This document shows positions 24,883-35,419 of a stretch of DNA of 53,678 bases, piece by piece; position 1 is the stretch's first letter; every line of letters starts with the position of its first letter. The position numbers and the translations under genes were made by a program. This DNA comes from Nostoc sp. CCCryo 231-06 (GTDB lineage Bacteria; Cyanobacteriota; Cyanobacteriia; Cyanobacteriales; Nostocaceae), in NCBI GenBank assembly GCA_023522315.1, contig JAHCSU010000465.1, positions 1-53,678 on the forward strand. The letters run 5' to 3'. The notes under the pieces are model-generated. The model did not search any database. It was not told where the DNA came from and worked only from the letters and a program-made list of their open reading frames with translations.

Positions 24883-27741
24883 ATGTCTGCTAATTCTCTG
24901 CCTGAAGGTGCCGCCGTTTGGCATAGTTTAGAAGTTGATAAAGCGCTAGACCTGCTCGATAGTAATGCAGACAGTGGCTTAACACCCCAAGAAATTCAAC
25001 AGAGGTTGCAAAAGTACGGCCCTAACGAACTTGAAGAAGTTGCTGGGCGTAGTACTTGGGAAATTCTGCTGGATCAGTTCAAGAACATTATGTTGTTGAT
25101 GCTGATTGGCGTAGCTCTGATTTCTGGGTTTATAGACCTGATGGCTTTGCGGGGGGGCACCTTAAAGCCTGGTGAAGTGCCATTTAAAGATACGATCGCT
25201 ATCTTAGCAATTGTCATCCTCAATGGCATACTCGGCTACGTGCAAGAAAGCCGAGCCGAAAAAGCCCTGGCAGCCCTGAAAAAAATGACCTCTCCCTTAG
25301 TGCGCGTCATCCGCGACGCCAGACTGGTGGAGATAGCAGCCAAGGAACTAGTTCCAGGGGATGTAATGCTGCTGGAAGCTGGGATGCAGATAGCCGCAGA
25401 TGGACGCTTGATAGAACAGTCTAATTTGCAAATACGAGAGTCGGCGCTGACGGGTGAAGCCCACGCTGCCAGCAAACAGGCAACATTAAAATTGCCCGAG
25501 GAAACAGATTTAGGCGATCGCATCAATTTAGTATTTCAAGGAACCGAAGTAATCCAAGGACGAGCGAAGGTTCTGGTAACTAACACTGGCATGACAACAG
25601 AACTAGGCAAAATTGCCACCATGTTGCAGTCAGTGGAAAGTGAACCTACGCCGTTACAGCAGCGAATGACTCAACTGGGTAACGTCCTGGTTACAGGTTC
25701 TTTGATTCTAGTTGCGATCGTCGTTGTCGGTGGTGTCATCAAGGATCAAGGTTTTAAAAACATCCAAGAACTCTTGGAAATTTCCTTGAGTATGGCGGTT
25801 GCTGTGGTGCCAGAAGGTTTACCTGCTGTAATTACCGTGACTCTGGCACTGGGAACCCAGCGAATGGTACGCCAAAATGCCTTGATTCGCAAACTACCAG
25901 CAGTGGAAACATTGGGTTCTGTAACTACCATCTGTTCTGATAAAACCGGTACGCTGACTCAAAATAAAATGGTCGTGCAATCGGTTTTCACTAATAACAA
26001 AACTTTTCGCGTTATCGGCGAAGGTTACACTCCCACAGGAGACTTTCAGCTAGATGGTCAAAAAATTTCCCTAGAGGACTCTCCAGAAATCTCAGCTTTG
26101 TCAGTCGCCTGTGCTATTTGTAATGATTCGGTGTTGCAAAAAGAACAAGGTGAATGGGCAATTTTGGGAGATCCCACAGAGGGAGCATTGTTAACACTGG
26201 CGGGAAAAGCTGGAATCGAAAAAGACCAGTGGAACAGTAAATTACCCAGAGTTAGGGAGTTTCCCTTTTCTTCGGAACGGAAGCGGATGAGTGTGATTTC
26301 TCAAGTGGAGGGAGTCGCCACAGGTGAAGCATCTTCAAGAGGCATTGACCCTGCGATCGCCGGTTTCCTCCAATCTGAACCTTACTTAATGTTTACCAAA
26401 GGTTCTCCAGAGTTAATCTTGGCACGTTCTACTCAAATTCATTTGGGCGATGACACGGGTACTTTGACCGAAGCCCAACGTCAGAATATTTTGGCAGAAA
26501 ATGACAAAATGGCGAGTAAAGGTTTACGGGTGCTAGGTTTTGCCTACAAACCCCTCGCAGAAATCCCACCGGAAGGTTCAGATGAGACATCCGAGCAAGG
26601 CTTGGTGTGGCTGGGATTGGTGGGAATGCTAGATGCGCCACGCCCAGAGGTGAGGGCGGCTGTGCAACAGTGCCGAGAAGCCGGAATTCGCCCAGTGATG
26701 ATTACAGGCGACCACCAATTAACAGCACGAGCGATCGCTACCGATTTGGGAATTGCCCAAGAAGGCGATCGTGTTCTCACAGGTCAAGAATTGCAACGGA
26801 TGAGTGACCAGGAATTAGAACAAAATGTTGACTTGGTGAGCATCTATGCTAGGGTTTCCCCAGAACACAAACTGCGAATTGTCCAAGCACTGCAACGCCG
26901 GGGCAGATTTGTGGCGATGACGGGCGATGGCGTTAACGATGCCCCAGCCCTGAAACAAGCTGATATCGGTATTGCGATGGGCATTACTGGCACCGATGTA
27001 AGTAAAGAAGCCAGCGACATGGTGTTACTTGATGATAACTTCGCCACCATTGTCAGCGCCACCAAGGAAGGTAGAGTTGTTTACACCAATATCCGCCGCT
27101 TTATTAAATACATCTTGGGCAGTAACATTGGCGAAGTTCTGACAATTGCAGCAGCACCCTTAATTGGTTTGGGAGGCGTTCCCCTTACCCCCTTACAAAT
27201 TTTGTGGATGAATTTGGTGACAGACGGTTTACCAGCCTTGGCATTAGCTGTGGAACCTCCAGAACCGGATGTGATGGAACGTCCGCCTTTTAGTCCCCGC
27301 GAAAGTATTTTCGCTAGGGGATTGGGTTCTTACATGATTCGCATTGGGATCATTTTTGCCATTATCAGCATTGCCTTGATGTGGTGGGCTTATCAACATA
27401 CCCATGCCCCTGGTTATCAGGGAAATCCCGATACTTGGAAAACAATGGTATTTACTACCTTGTGTATTGCCCAAATGGGCCATGCGATCGCAATTCGCTC
27501 CAATAACCGACTGACTATAGAGATGAATCCCTTCTCTAATATCTTTGTTCTAGCTGCTGTTGTCGTAACCACGATTTTGCAGTTGATGCTAGTTTACGTC
27601 CCACCCCTGCGAGATTTCTTTGGTACTCACTACCTCACGTTAGAGGAATTGGGAGTGTGTATTGGCTTCAGTGCCTTAATGTTTGTCTGGATTGAATCAG
27701 AGAAGATATTTCTGCGGATCATGGGCAAGAAGGCTGTGTGA
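24883..27741 (+). CDS. pacL: P2A-type Ca2+-transporting P-type ATPase (PacL-like)
   Basis: A 952-residue P-type ATPase from ATG at 24883 (a GTG at 24871 is in frame). The architecture is complete: cation-ATPase N-terminal domain, two membrane helices, actuator with the TGEA loop, M4 motif [15 protein letters not shown], phosphorylation site DKTGTLT (Asp at about residue 352), nucleotide domain (KGSPELIL), hinge [17 protein letters not shown], and C-terminal helices with [18 protein letters not shown]. The PEGLP and [12 protein letters not shown] motifs match the calcium sites of the SERCA/PacL class. The protein would pump Ca2+ (possibly Mn2+) out of the cytoplasm. Confidence 0.92.
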   Translation: MSANSLPEGAAVWHSLEVDKALDLLDSNADSGLTPQEIQQRLQKYGPNELEEVAGRSTWEILLDQFKNIMLLMLIGVALISGFIDLMALRGGTLKPGEVPFKDTIAILAIVILNGILGYVQESRAEKALAALKKMTSPLVRVIRDARLVEIAAKELVPGDVMLLEAGMQIAADGRLIEQSNLQIRESALTGEAHAASKQATLKLPEETDLGDRINLVFQGTEVIQGRAKVLVTNTGMTTELGKIATMLQSVESEPTPLQQRMTQLGNVLVTGSLILVAIVVVGGVIKDQGFKNIQELLEISLSMAVAVVPEGLPAVITVTLALGTQRMVRQNALIRKLPAVETLGSVTTICSDKTGTLTQNKMVVQSVFTNNKTFRVIGEGYTPTGDFQLDGQKISLEDSPEISALSVACAICNDSVLQKEQGEWAILGDPTEGALLTLAGKAGIEKDQWNSKLPRVREFPFSSERKRMSVISQVEGVATGEASSRGIDPAIAGFLQSEPYLMFTKGSPELILARSTQIHLGDDTGTLTEAQRQNILAENDKMASKGLRVLGFAYKPLAEIPPEGSDETSEQGLVWLGLVGMLDAPRPEVRAAVQQCREAGIRPVMITGDHQLTARAIATDLGIAQEGDRVLTGQELQRMSDQELEQNVDLVSIYARVSPEHKLRIVQALQRRGRFVAMTGDGVNDAPALKQADIGIAMGITGTDVSKEASDMVLLDDNFATIVSATKEGRVVYTNIRRFIKYILGSNIGEVLTIAAAPLIGLGGVPLTPLQILWMNLVTDGLPALALAVEPPEPDVMERPPFSPRESIFARGLGSYMIRIGIIFAIISIALMWWAYQHTHAPGYQGNPDTWKTMVFTTLCIAQMGHAIAIRSNNRLTIEMNPFSNIFVLAAVVVTTILQLMLVYVPPLRDFFGTHYLTLEELGVCIGFSALMFVWIESEKIFLRIMGKKAV

Positions 27742-27824
27742 AAAGGAAGTTTTAGATTTTAGATTTTAGATTTTAGATTTATCTTCAATCCAAAATCTAA
27801 AATTTAAAATCCAAAATTGAACTT
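27742..27824. repeat. STRR heptamer repeat TTTTAGA in both orientations
   Basis: Four tandem TTTTAGA units (about 27751-27781) are followed by inverted TCTAAAA units (about 27795-27815). The arms can form a hairpin between the ATPase gene and recF and may act as a weak terminator. Confidence 0.7.
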
Positions 27825-28946
27825 ATGTACCTGAAAACTCTAAACCTCCGACAATTTCGCAATTATCAAGACCAGAAGGTTGAGTTTAATGCTGCCAAAA
27901 CAATTTTGGTAGGTAATAACGCTCAGGGAAAGTCGAATTTGTTAGAGGCGGTGGAGTTGCTGGCGACATTGCGATCGCATCGAATCACCCGCGATCGCGA
28001 TTTGGTTCAAGAAGGGGAAGCCATAGCCCAAATTAATGCCACCCTTGAGCGACAAACAGGCATTAGTGACCTTACTTTAACCCTCCGCCGCAATGGTCGC
28101 CGTAGCGTTGCCCTCAACGGTGAATCTATCCGCCGTCAAATGGATTTTCTCGGCGTTCTCAATGCAGTCCAATTTTCCAGCCTAGATTTAGAACTAGTAC
28201 GCGGCGGCCCGGAAGGTCGCCGCAACTGGTTAGATACACTCTTAATTCAACTCGAACCAGTTTATGCTCACATTTTGCAGCAGTATAACCATGTGTTACG
28301 CCAGCGCAATGCTTTTTTAAAACGCCACGTAGAGACGTTAGATGCAACCTCTCTACAGTCAGAACTGGCGGTGTGGGATGCACAGTTAGCTACCACAGGA
28401 ACCAGGGTAATTAGACGACGCGATCGCGCCATACAAAGATTAGCTCCCATTGCTACGGCTTGGCACGCCAGTATTAGCGGCAGTACAGAAGTTCTGCAAA
28501 TCAAGTACCTGCCGAATATTCCTTTAGAGGATAGCCATCCAGAAGAAGTGCAGCAAGCTTTTTTAGCAAAAATTCAGCAGCGAGCGATCGCCGAAATGCA
28601 CCAAGGCACTACACTTGTCGGCCCCCATCGAGACGAAATAGAATTAACTATTAACCAGACACCCGCTCGTCAATACGGTTCTCAAGGTCAACAACGAACG
28701 CTGGTTCTAGCTTTAAAATTAGCAGAATTACAATTAATTGAAGAAGTCGTTAAAGAGCCACCATTGCTATTACTTGATGATGTTCTTGCCGAACTAGATT
28801 TATCCCGACAAAATCAATTGCTCGATGCCATTCAAGACCGCTTTCAGACCCTAATTACTACTACTCACTTGGGTTCTTTCGATTCTCAGTGGTTGAAGTC
28901 CTCCCAAATTCTTTTTGTAAAAGCAGGAGAGTTAATCCCAAATTAG
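27825..28946 (+). CDS. recF: DNA replication and repair protein RecF
   Basis: A 373-residue SMC-like ATPase: Walker [18 protein letters not shown] at about residues 30-46, the RecF signature around [20 protein letters not shown], the [20 protein letters not shown] signature helix, and Walker [13 protein letters not shown]. RecF loads RecA at gapped DNA with RecOR. The start [14 protein letters not shown] is the canonical one. Unlike E. coli, it is not in a dnaA-dnaN-gyrB cluster. It converges with the MgtC-type gene, with a gap of ten bases. Confidence 0.94.
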   Translation: MYLKTLNLRQFRNYQDQKVEFNAAKTILVGNNAQGKSNLLEAVELLATLRSHRITRDRDLVQEGEAIAQINATLERQTGISDLTLTLRRNGRRSVALNGESIRRQMDFLGVLNAVQFSSLDLELVRGGPEGRRNWLDTLLIQLEPVYAHILQQYNHVLRQRNAFLKRHVETLDATSLQSELAVWDAQLATTGTRVIRRRDRAIQRLAPIATAWHASISGSTEVLQIKYLPNIPLEDSHPEEVQQAFLAKIQQRAIAEMHQGTTLVGPHRDEIELTINQTPARQYGSQGQQRTLVLALKLAELQLIEEVVKEPPLLLLDDVLAELDLSRQNQLLDAIQDRFQTLITTTHLGSFDSQWLKSSQILFVKAGELIPN

Positions 28947-28956
28947 TCATTTGTGA

Positions 28957-29415
28957 CTAATCATGTTTTTCTAACCTTTTAAAAATAGTGAGAACCAAAA
29001 AAGTCAGAAAACCACCGATTAATGCTAACTGCCACAAACCACAGCCAGCAGCAATTCCCAAACCAGCCGAAACCCAAATAGCTGCTGCTGATGTGAGTCC
29101 GTGAACTTCAAGTCGCTGTGATTCTTGAGAAGATTGGCGCACAATTTCTCCAGCACCAAGAAATCCTACACCGGCTGCAATCCCCTGAATCACGCGGCTA
29201 AGTGCATCATGACTGGACTGTGACCGATCTGTTTGCATAATGATGAGAGTAAACACGGCTGAACCAAAACTCACCAGCATGTGAGTTCTTAAACCGGCTG
29301 GTTTATGCCTAATTTGGCGTTCTAAACCGATAATTGCTCCAATAAGCAATGCAAGGCAGAGCCTGAAGCTGATATTTAGCCAATCATTAGTTGCAAGGTA
29401 GTAAGTGTTTGACAA
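28957..29415 (-). CDS. MgtC/SapB-family membrane protein
   Basis: A 152-residue protein with four to five hydrophobic helices and the family core ALLIGAIIGLERQIRHKPAG, LRTHMLVSFGSAVFTLI, GIAAGVGFLGAGEIVRQ and HGLTSAAAIWVSAGLGIAAG. MgtC proteins help cells cope with low Mg2+ by restraining membrane ATP synthase in Salmonella; the role in cyanobacteria is less clear. The C-terminal cytosolic domain of MgtC is absent, so this is the short SapB form. Confidence 0.87.
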   Translation of the reverse strand: MSNTYYLATNDWLNISFRLCLALLIGAIIGLERQIRHKPAGLRTHMLVSFGSAVFTLIIMQTDRSQSSHDALSRVIQGIAAGVGFLGAGEIVRQSSQESQRLEVHGLTSAAAIWVSAGLGIAAGCGLWQLALIGGFLTFLVLTIFKRLEKHD

Positions 29416-29445
29416 TGCTTAATCTGGTGTAGAGAATTTTATATA

Positions 29446-29644
29446 CTAGTACAGCACCGCATAAATCTAGGTACTATATATATAAATTAACAAGACTTGG
29501 GGCAAAATTCCATTGTTAAAGGTAGGCAAACTTTCGCCACAGCTACTAGTACCGCAAGGCCGAAGTCAAAAGTCACGCAGGCTTTAATTTTGGGCTTTCT
29601 GGCTGTAATGAAATAGTAGGTTTATTTCCGCCGACCTGTACTAG
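29446..29644. mobile_element. Candidate MITE with TIR CTAGTACAG
   Basis: CTAGTACAGCACCGCATAAA (29446-29465) and the reverse complement of TTTATTTCCGCCGACCTGTA CTAG (ending 29644) share nine perfect end bases and partial similarity further in. The 199-bp interior has no open frame. A further CTAGTACCGC lies near 29547. No clean target duplication was seen, so the boundaries are tentative. Confidence 0.45.
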
Positions 29645-29969
29645 GCTAATTAGTAATATTTTTTAAAAAATAGTGCAAAAATATTTTAATCTTCTATTGA
29701 TGGAGTCTAATTAAACGAGTGCAATTTAATTGCTTATATCATATTTGGATTCTATCAATTCGGGAATATTTTTTTAGGTACAACTTAATCTCTTAGCTTG
29801 TTAGGATTATTTACCAATAAGATATTATTTTGGTCAAAAATAAATTTTAAGTTTATTAAATAGGGTTTTTAAGAGGATGAATGAACAAAGCCCGTAGATT
29901 TACGGTTGATAACGTACCAGGAGGAAATCGCTATGGCTATAAATAGACAACTGACAACTAACAAATTGA
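29645..29969. other. Leader region of the PEP-synthase-like gene with two short overlapping frames
   Basis: Very AT-rich up to about 29870. Then AAGAGG (29871-29876) precedes an ATG at 29881 opening 21 codons (MNKARRFTVDNVPGGNRYGY), and AGGAGG (29919-29924) precedes an ATG at 29933 opening 22 codons (MAINRQLTTNKLSGQTLLAR). Both have better ribosome-binding sites than the dikinase start at 29970. They may be leader peptides or mark a different true start arrangement. Confidence 0.4.
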
Positions 29970-32339
29970 GTGGACAAACTCTACTGGCTAGACCAAATTA
30001 AACTACAAGACCGCGCCAAAGTAGGCGACAAAGCGTTTTACTTGGGCAGAATCATGCAGCGTGGCTATCCGGTGGTGCCTGGTTTTGTCGTTTCGGCAGA
30101 GATTTTGCGGCAATTTCTCGAAAATCTGAATAGTTCAGAGTCATTAGTGGCTGACTTACCCCATTCTTCGTTACACCTAGATGTCGCTAATTGGCGTCAA
30201 CTTCAGCAGGTAGCAGGTCGCTTGCGCCAAGAAATTCTCACTGCGACTGTGCCAGAGGAGTGGGTGAGGACAATTTTCCAAGCAGCTAGAGAATGGCAAA
30301 CTGGCTGTTTGATTCTTCGACCTACCTTAGCAGTATCAAATGGTACTCCAATTATGAAGAATATATCTGGTTTGCTGGAGTCGGTGTTTTGCCAGTGCGA
30401 ACCCGAAGCGATCGCTTTTGCCCTAAAACGTACCTGGAGCCAGATATTTCGTGCCAGAAGTCTCCTATATTGGCAACGGGCAGGAATTAACCTGCAACAA
30501 ATCAGTTTAGCCGTTTTGGTTCAACCTGTTGAGAATGCGATCGCCAGTGGCTTGCTGAGTGCCAACTCCTCTGGATGGGAAATTGAAGCTACTTGGGGAT
30601 TAGGAATTGCGATCACTCTTGGCGAAGTCCAGCCAGATGTTTACTACATTCAACAGGCAACCGGGATTGTGCTTGAGCAGCAGTTGGGCAATAAAATGCT
30701 CGCTTATGGTGTGGATGATGCAGCACCGGAAGCTTTTTCGCAACTCGTGCCCAAGTCAGCGCTAACACCAGATCACACTTGTCTAAGTACCTACTTAATT
30801 CAGGAAGCCCAACAAAAACAATACGCTTTACAAGAAGAATACATCCAACAAATAATTGCTCTAGGAACTCAACTAGTAAGTGAACTGGGTAAAAGCTTTA
30901 CCATTAAATGGACTATCGCCCAGCAAAATACATCTGGCAAGCTCTACATAACACAAGTTAGTTCTCCCCAATCTGTAATTAACCACAGACACTTCATCAG
31001 GGGAATAGGGGCGGCAGGAGGACGTGTTGTGGCGACTGCCCTAGTAATTAATAATCCGCAACACAAACCCGAACAATTACCCAAGGGAGTGATTTTAGTA
31101 ATAACAGCGATCGCCCCTGATTGGTTGCCATTGCTGCAACAAGTTGCGGGTATTATTACTGAACAAGGCGGATTAACTAGCCACGCCGCAATTCTTGCCA
31201 GAGAATTAGGAATCGCAGCAGTAGTAAACGCAACATCTGCTACAAGCTTAATCCAAACTGGCGAACGACTACTGCTCGATGGCGACAGAGGAGAAATTTA
31301 TCGAATTAAAGGTAACTCAAAGGAGGAGATGGAAAAAGCTACAGAGGAGGAAAGCGAGAAACTGGGAGCAGAAAAGTTGCTTTCCTCGAATCACTCCAAT
31401 CTCAAAGCACCCCATCCTCCTCTTAGTTCTCATCTACCTATGATTGCTACCCAACTGCTGGTTAACTTGAGTCAGTCCAGTTTAATAGAACAAGTACAAA
31501 GCTTTCCTGTGGATGGAGTGGGATTGTTGCGCTCAGAATTGATGGTACTAAATATATTGTCCGGGCAACATCCTAATAGTTGGATTTTAGGCGGACGGCA
31601 AGCAGAATTGTTAGAGCTATGGTCTGAGCAGATTATGCAATTTGCCCGTGCCTTTGCACCAAGACCAGTTTTTTATCGTTCTTTAGATTGGCCGCAAGAT
31701 TTACCATCATTGAGTGATAGTTTACAATCTTCAACCCAGTCGATGTTGGGTGAACGTGGCACCTTCAGCTATTTACGAAATCCCGCAGTATTTGAGTTGG
31801 AACTACAAGCTTTGGCAAGTGTTCAGCAAGCTGGCTACAGCAATGTCAATCTACTGTTGCCTTTTGTGCGGACTGTGGAAGAATTTGCCTTTTGCCGCCG
31901 TAAAGTTGAGCAAGCTCTTTTAACTGAGGTGTCAGAGTTTCAATTGTGGATGATGGCTGAAGTGCCAAGCGTCCTGTTTTTACTGCCAGAATATGTTAAA
32001 GCAGGTGCAGCCGGAATTTCTATTGGTACAAACGATTTGACCCAATTATTGCTCGGAGTGGATCGAGAGCAAGGACAGCTAGGAAAAGTATTTAATGAAC
32101 GTCATCCGGCAGTTATGAGTACGATCGCTCAACTGATCCAAATGGCTAAAAGTGCCGGTATCCCTTGTTCAATCTGCGGTCAAGCACCAGCCCTCTATCC
32201 AGAAATCATCGATAAGTTAGTGGAATGGGGCATAACTTCCATTTCCGTTGAACCGGAAGCAGTAGAGCGAACATATCAAGCGATCGCTCGTGCTGAACAG
32301 CGCATAATTCTAGCAGCCGCACGACGTGAATTAAAGTAA
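29970..32339 (+). CDS. PEP-synthase/PPDK-like dikinase
   Basis: A 789-residue protein with an N-terminal pyruvate-phosphate-dikinase ATP-grasp domain (KVGDKAFYLGRIMQRGYPVV at about residues 16-36), a central swivelling domain with phospho-His site GGLTSHAAILAREL (His near 404), and a C-terminal TIM-barrel PEP-binding domain (GVGLLRSELMVL; GISIGTNDLTQLLLGVDREQ; CSICGQAPALYP). A charged low-complexity insert (about 448-492) separates swivel and barrel. It probably makes PEP from pyruvate with ATP, but the N-terminal domain is divergent, so another phosphotransfer reaction is possible. The GTG start has a weak ribosome-binding site. Confidence 0.82.
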   Translation: MDKLYWLDQIKLQDRAKVGDKAFYLGRIMQRGYPVVPGFVVSAEILRQFLENLNSSESLVADLPHSSLHLDVANWRQLQQVAGRLRQEILTATVPEEWVRTIFQAAREWQTGCLILRPTLAVSNGTPIMKNISGLLESVFCQCEPEAIAFALKRTWSQIFRARSLLYWQRAGINLQQISLAVLVQPVENAIASGLLSANSSGWEIEATWGLGIAITLGEVQPDVYYIQQATGIVLEQQLGNKMLAYGVDDAAPEAFSQLVPKSALTPDHTCLSTYLIQEAQQKQYALQEEYIQQIIALGTQLVSELGKSFTIKWTIAQQNTSGKLYITQVSSPQSVINHRHFIRGIGAAGGRVVATALVINNPQHKPEQLPKGVILVITAIAPDWLPLLQQVAGIITEQGGLTSHAAILARELGIAAVVNATSATSLIQTGERLLLDGDRGEIYRIKGNSKEEMEKATEEESEKLGAEKLLSSNHSNLKAPHPPLSSHLPMIATQLLVNLSQSSLIEQVQSFPVDGVGLLRSELMVLNILSGQHPNSWILGGRQAELLELWSEQIMQFARAFAPRPVFYRSLDWPQDLPSLSDSLQSSTQSMLGERGTFSYLRNPAVFELELQALASVQQAGYSNVNLLLPFVRTVEEFAFCRRKVEQALLTEVSEFQLWMMAEVPSVLFLLPEYVKAGAAGISIGTNDLTQLLLGVDREQGQLGKVFNERHPAVMSTIAQLIQMAKSAGIPCSICGQAPALYPEIIDKLVEWGITSISVEPEAVERTYQAIARAEQRIILAAARRELK

Positions 32340-32397
32340 TCCTATTAAATAGGATCAGTTTCGCGCAAAAACTACTGTGTAAATACGATCAACAATC

Positions 32398-32736
32398 ATG
32401 AGTTTTATGAAAGTATTAGTTACTGGCAACGAAGGAATGATTGGTTCGGTTGTTGAAAAAGTTTTGCGTGCTGAGGGATGTGAAGTTATTGGCTTTGATA
32501 TTGCAAATGGTCATAATATTCTGAATCCAGATGAAATTCGTTCGGCACTTGTTGGCTGCGATGCAATTATTCATCTTGCAGCGCTACTTGGAAACTCTCA
32601 GGACGCGCCAGATGAAATAATGGCAGTGAATCTTCTCGGAACTTGGCATATTCTTTCAGCAGCAGCTGAGGCAAAACTCAAACGTGTTGTTTTCTTCAGT
32701 AGTGTTGATGTTTTGGGAATCTTTAAATGCTGGTAA
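32398..32736 (+). pseudogene. 5' fragment of an NAD-dependent sugar epimerase
   Basis: The N-terminal third of a short-chain dehydrogenase/epimerase: VTGNEGMIGSVVEKVLRAEG (nucleotide loop), NGHNILNPDEIRSAL, CDAIIHLAALLGNSQDAPDE, AVNLLGTWHILSAAAEAKLK and RVVFFSSVDVLGIF. It then ends after 112 residues. The catalytic YxxxK and the rest are missing. From about 32725 the sequence becomes the antisense of the neighbouring baeRF gene. The fragment cannot be a functional epimerase. Confidence 0.85.
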
Positions 32737-33479
32737 GTATTTGCTTGTCTATATAAAGGCAAGAGATATTCTACCCCAGCCAGCACCAAAGGCGCTTTTT
32801 GCAATTTCAGTTTCTCGTGTAATGCGCGATCGACAATTTGAAAGAATTGGAGGATGTCTTCTTGGTGTTTATCCCTCTCAGGGCTTCCCTGTCCATGAAA
32901 CGTACCTGGCTGTGAAAAAGAATTGGCGGTTCCTCCTTTTGATGTTCCGATGCGAAACTGACCTTCTTTAGCAGTATCGTCTCTTTGCAGAGCTTCATCT
33001 AGACTTTTAGGGAGATTTTCTACTTCCACCTCATTGACGCTGTAGCGTGTTCCTTCAAAGAACCTGACATCTTGTTGACTCAAAGCCAGTATATAGAAGC
33101 GACCATTACCATTTAAAATTGGTAGTAGTGGTTTGATGTGAAATCGGTCTGTAACCACGACCAACTCTTGAAAATCAATTGGCAGGGGATAATTGCGAAA
33201 AATATTGTCAGAAATAAAAATCGCCAGCCCTTGTCCGATTTGCTCCCAAAACTCTTGGGTATCAATTTCCTGGGATTTTTCCAACAATGCGATCGCATCT
33301 TGCTGTTCCAAACCCGCATCAATTAAACGAGTCTCTGCTTCCTTAAGCAAATTTTTAAAGCGAATTGGGTTTTGTCGCACTTCTGGCCCGGCTGGGTGCG
33401 TTGGCATATAAATTGAAACACAATTTCCTTTTGGCTGTTCTATTAATGCCTTTATTTCCTCTCTAGAGATTAATTGCAT
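32598..33479 (-). pseudogene. baeRF-family (eRF1-like) protein, C terminus lost and replaced by antisense of the epimerase
   Basis: Residues 1 to about 250 (MQLISREEIKALIEQPKGNC, RFYILALSQQDVRFFEGTRY, APLVLAGVEYLLPLYRQANT, YQHL) match bacterial archaeo-eukaryotic release-factor-like proteins, related to eRF1 and Vms1. After YQHL the frame runs antisense through the epimerase fragment for about 42 residues of unrelated sequence (KIPKTSTLLKKTTRLS onwards). The normal C-terminal part is gone. It may still be translated as a chimera. Upstream GGAGGAATATAAT gives a good ribosome-binding site. Confidence 0.8.
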
Positions 33480-33708
33480 ATTATATTCCTCCTATCAACG
33501 TGACCAGATACATCAGAGCAGACCATCGATATTCAATGATCTGATAGGACGTTATTCTCAGATGGTGGCGGTTGAAGTCCAACCGTTTGCTTCTAAATTT
33601 ATTTCACCTCAAGGAAGGTTTAGTTGCATCTTTCTTTTGATAGGCAATATTCATCAAGGGTATTACTAATTAAAACCCCAAATTTAAAAGCCAAAATCGT
33701 CACGAGCA
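33480..33708. other. Spacer, no gene
   Basis: Holds a small hairpin CGGTTG-AAGTC-CAACCG near 33569-33585 without a T-tract. Nothing else was recognised. Confidence 0.4.
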
Positions 33709-34365
33709 TCAAATGTTTGGTGTGTTAGAGTTTGTGCGTCCTGAGTTTACGCCCATTCTACTATCTCGTTGGCTAAGACTTAAAGTTACTCGTTTCATAA
33801 TCCAGTACAAACCTGCAAGTACCACAAAGGTGATAGCAATAATTACTAGGGGTTGTTTCCCTAGAATTTCTTCTACCCCTTTGGTAAGCAAGGCATCGGG
33901 TTGAGTAATAAAATCCCAACTGTTGAAACGCAAAAATCGTCCCAAATAGACACCAATAGCACAGAGAAAATGTGTAATCAACTCAACGCGCCAAATCCAT
34001 TGGCTTTTGCCGATGCGATGTAAGTAGTAACCCCAATTAATTAACGATATTACATAAGCTTCAAATCCACCGAGAATTACTAACAAATACACAGGAATGA
34101 GTACTAAAGTAATCATCCACACCGATTGAATCGTGCGGATATCGTCTATTAGGTGAATTACATCAGTCAACAAATATGGTGCATTCGGTAAGAAAGCATA
34201 GAAAACTAAGAATCCTAGCCACCAAAGCCAAGAGCCACCACGCCTAAAGCGAAATAGCCACACACTCAAAGCTAAAGGTATAAAAGCCAGAAATAAATTC
34301 CAAGTCATCCAACTCATATTAATTCGCAAGACCTGCACAACTCTGGCTATCAATTCTTCTTTCAT
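33709..34365 (-). CDS. DUF1361-family membrane protein
   Basis: A 218-residue protein with about six hydrophobic helices and the DUF1361 features FLAFIPLALSVWLF, FYAFLPNAPYLLTDVIHL and FLGRFLRFNSWDF-like YLGRFLRFNSWDFITQPDAL. The family has no known function. The C-terminal tail (SLSQRDSRMGVNSGRTNSNT) is hydrophilic. It is the only gene in this stretch, with long spacers on both sides. Confidence 0.82.
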   Translation of the reverse strand: MKEELIARVVQVLRINMSWMTWNLFLAFIPLALSVWLFRFRRGGSWLWWLGFLVFYAFLPNAPYLLTDVIHLIDDIRTIQSVWMITLVLIPVYLLVILGGFEAYVISLINWGYYLHRIGKSQWIWRVELITHFLCAIGVYLGRFLRFNSWDFITQPDALLTKGVEEILGKQPLVIIAITFVVLAGLYWIMKRVTLSLSQRDSRMGVNSGRTNSNTPNI

Positions 34366-34774
34366 AGGAGCTAACTCAGAAGACGTTTTATTGATCTCAA
34401 TTCACTCTGTAGTGTTAGTATTAACCTAAGTGATTGACTGATAAAATTTTTGTACCCCCCAAGGAAATTTGTTTACTCCAAGAGCAGACAAGGCTTTTGT
34501 GTCACTTGTAAGGAAATGCACCCTGATATATGTCTGAAATTTAGAGTTTTTATGTCTTTCATACTGGGGGATGAAATTTATCAATCACCTGAAATAACTA
34601 GTATAGCCAGAAAATCATCAGGGTAAAATCTACCACACAAAGAAAGTTTGAGCGGCAAAAACGCTGCTGAATACCTTCTTGTAGACTTTTTTTATGGGAA
34701 TTTTGCCCCTGTCCTAGCTATTATCGTTGCGAGAGTGGGGAAGATGAGGGGAATAACCGATGCCCCAAATTAGA
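34366..34774. other. Spacer upstream of the DUF1361 gene
   Basis: About 400 bases with no recognisable frame. A hairpin-capable segment GCGGCAAAAACGCTGC near 34652-34667 lies before a T-rich run at about 34685-34692 and could act as a weak terminator on the plus strand. No repeats of the known families. Confidence 0.4.
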
Positions 34775-35251
34775 TTATTCAGGCTGGCTACAGTATTTAT
34801 TCATCTGATTGATTAATGTATCCGACTGCTGGCCAAGTGTTGTAGCTGTTGTCAGTGCTGAGTCAATTTCAGCTCTGGCCTTTTGGATTTTTTCTCTACC
34901 AGATGCTGAGGCATCTGCTGTTTTGGTCGCACCAAGTGCCTTACCTGCAATAGCTACCGCTTGACTAAGATTTTGAAAAATCTTCACAAAACCGCTTTGA
35001 AATTCTTTCAGCTTAGGATCTTTTAAATTCAGTTCCCTAATCGATTTAGTCACAAATTCTAAATCTTTAGATAGCTGTATGCTGGTAATCACTTGCGTTC
35101 CTTTATTTTTATCAATCAGAGAAGTTCCGGCATTCACAACTCGAATCAGTCGCTGGCACTGGGAGACTTTATTTTCGCTGCAACTACTAATGAATAAAGC
35201 AATGCTTAGGCTAGCAGAAGCAAGAACAGTATATTTATGTGAAACAGACAT
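34775..35251 (-). CDS. Predicted lipoprotein, helical, uncharacterised
   Basis: A 158-residue protein from MSVSHKYTVLASASL (an upstream ATG two codons earlier is less likely). The N terminus is a lipoprotein signal with lipobox FISSC at about residues 22-26, so the mature protein should be lipid-anchored at the outer face of the plasma membrane or in the outer membrane. The rest is helical (SIRELNLKDPKLKEFQSGFV; AGKALGATKTADASASGREK), with a final Cys near the end (NKYCSQPE) that could pair with C33. I recognise no family. No operon partner. Confidence 0.7.
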   Translation of the reverse strand: MSVSHKYTVLASASLSIALFISSCSENKVSQCQRLIRVVNAGTSLIDKNKGTQVITSIQLSKDLEFVTKSIRELNLKDPKLKEFQSGFVKIFQNLSQAVAIAGKALGATKTADASASGREKIQKARAEIDSALTTATTLGQQSDTLINQMNKYCSQPE

Positions 35252-35419
35252 TAACACCCCAACAACAATAAAATCGAGAATATAGTATCCAATGTTACGG
35301 ATAAATTAAGGTAACTAAGGTAGGGGCATGGGGCATTGGGAAGAGGCAGAGGGGCACTTAGCACTTAGCAGAGGAGAAAGAGCTAATTTTGTATTCTCCC
35401 CTGCCCCCCTCATCTGAAA

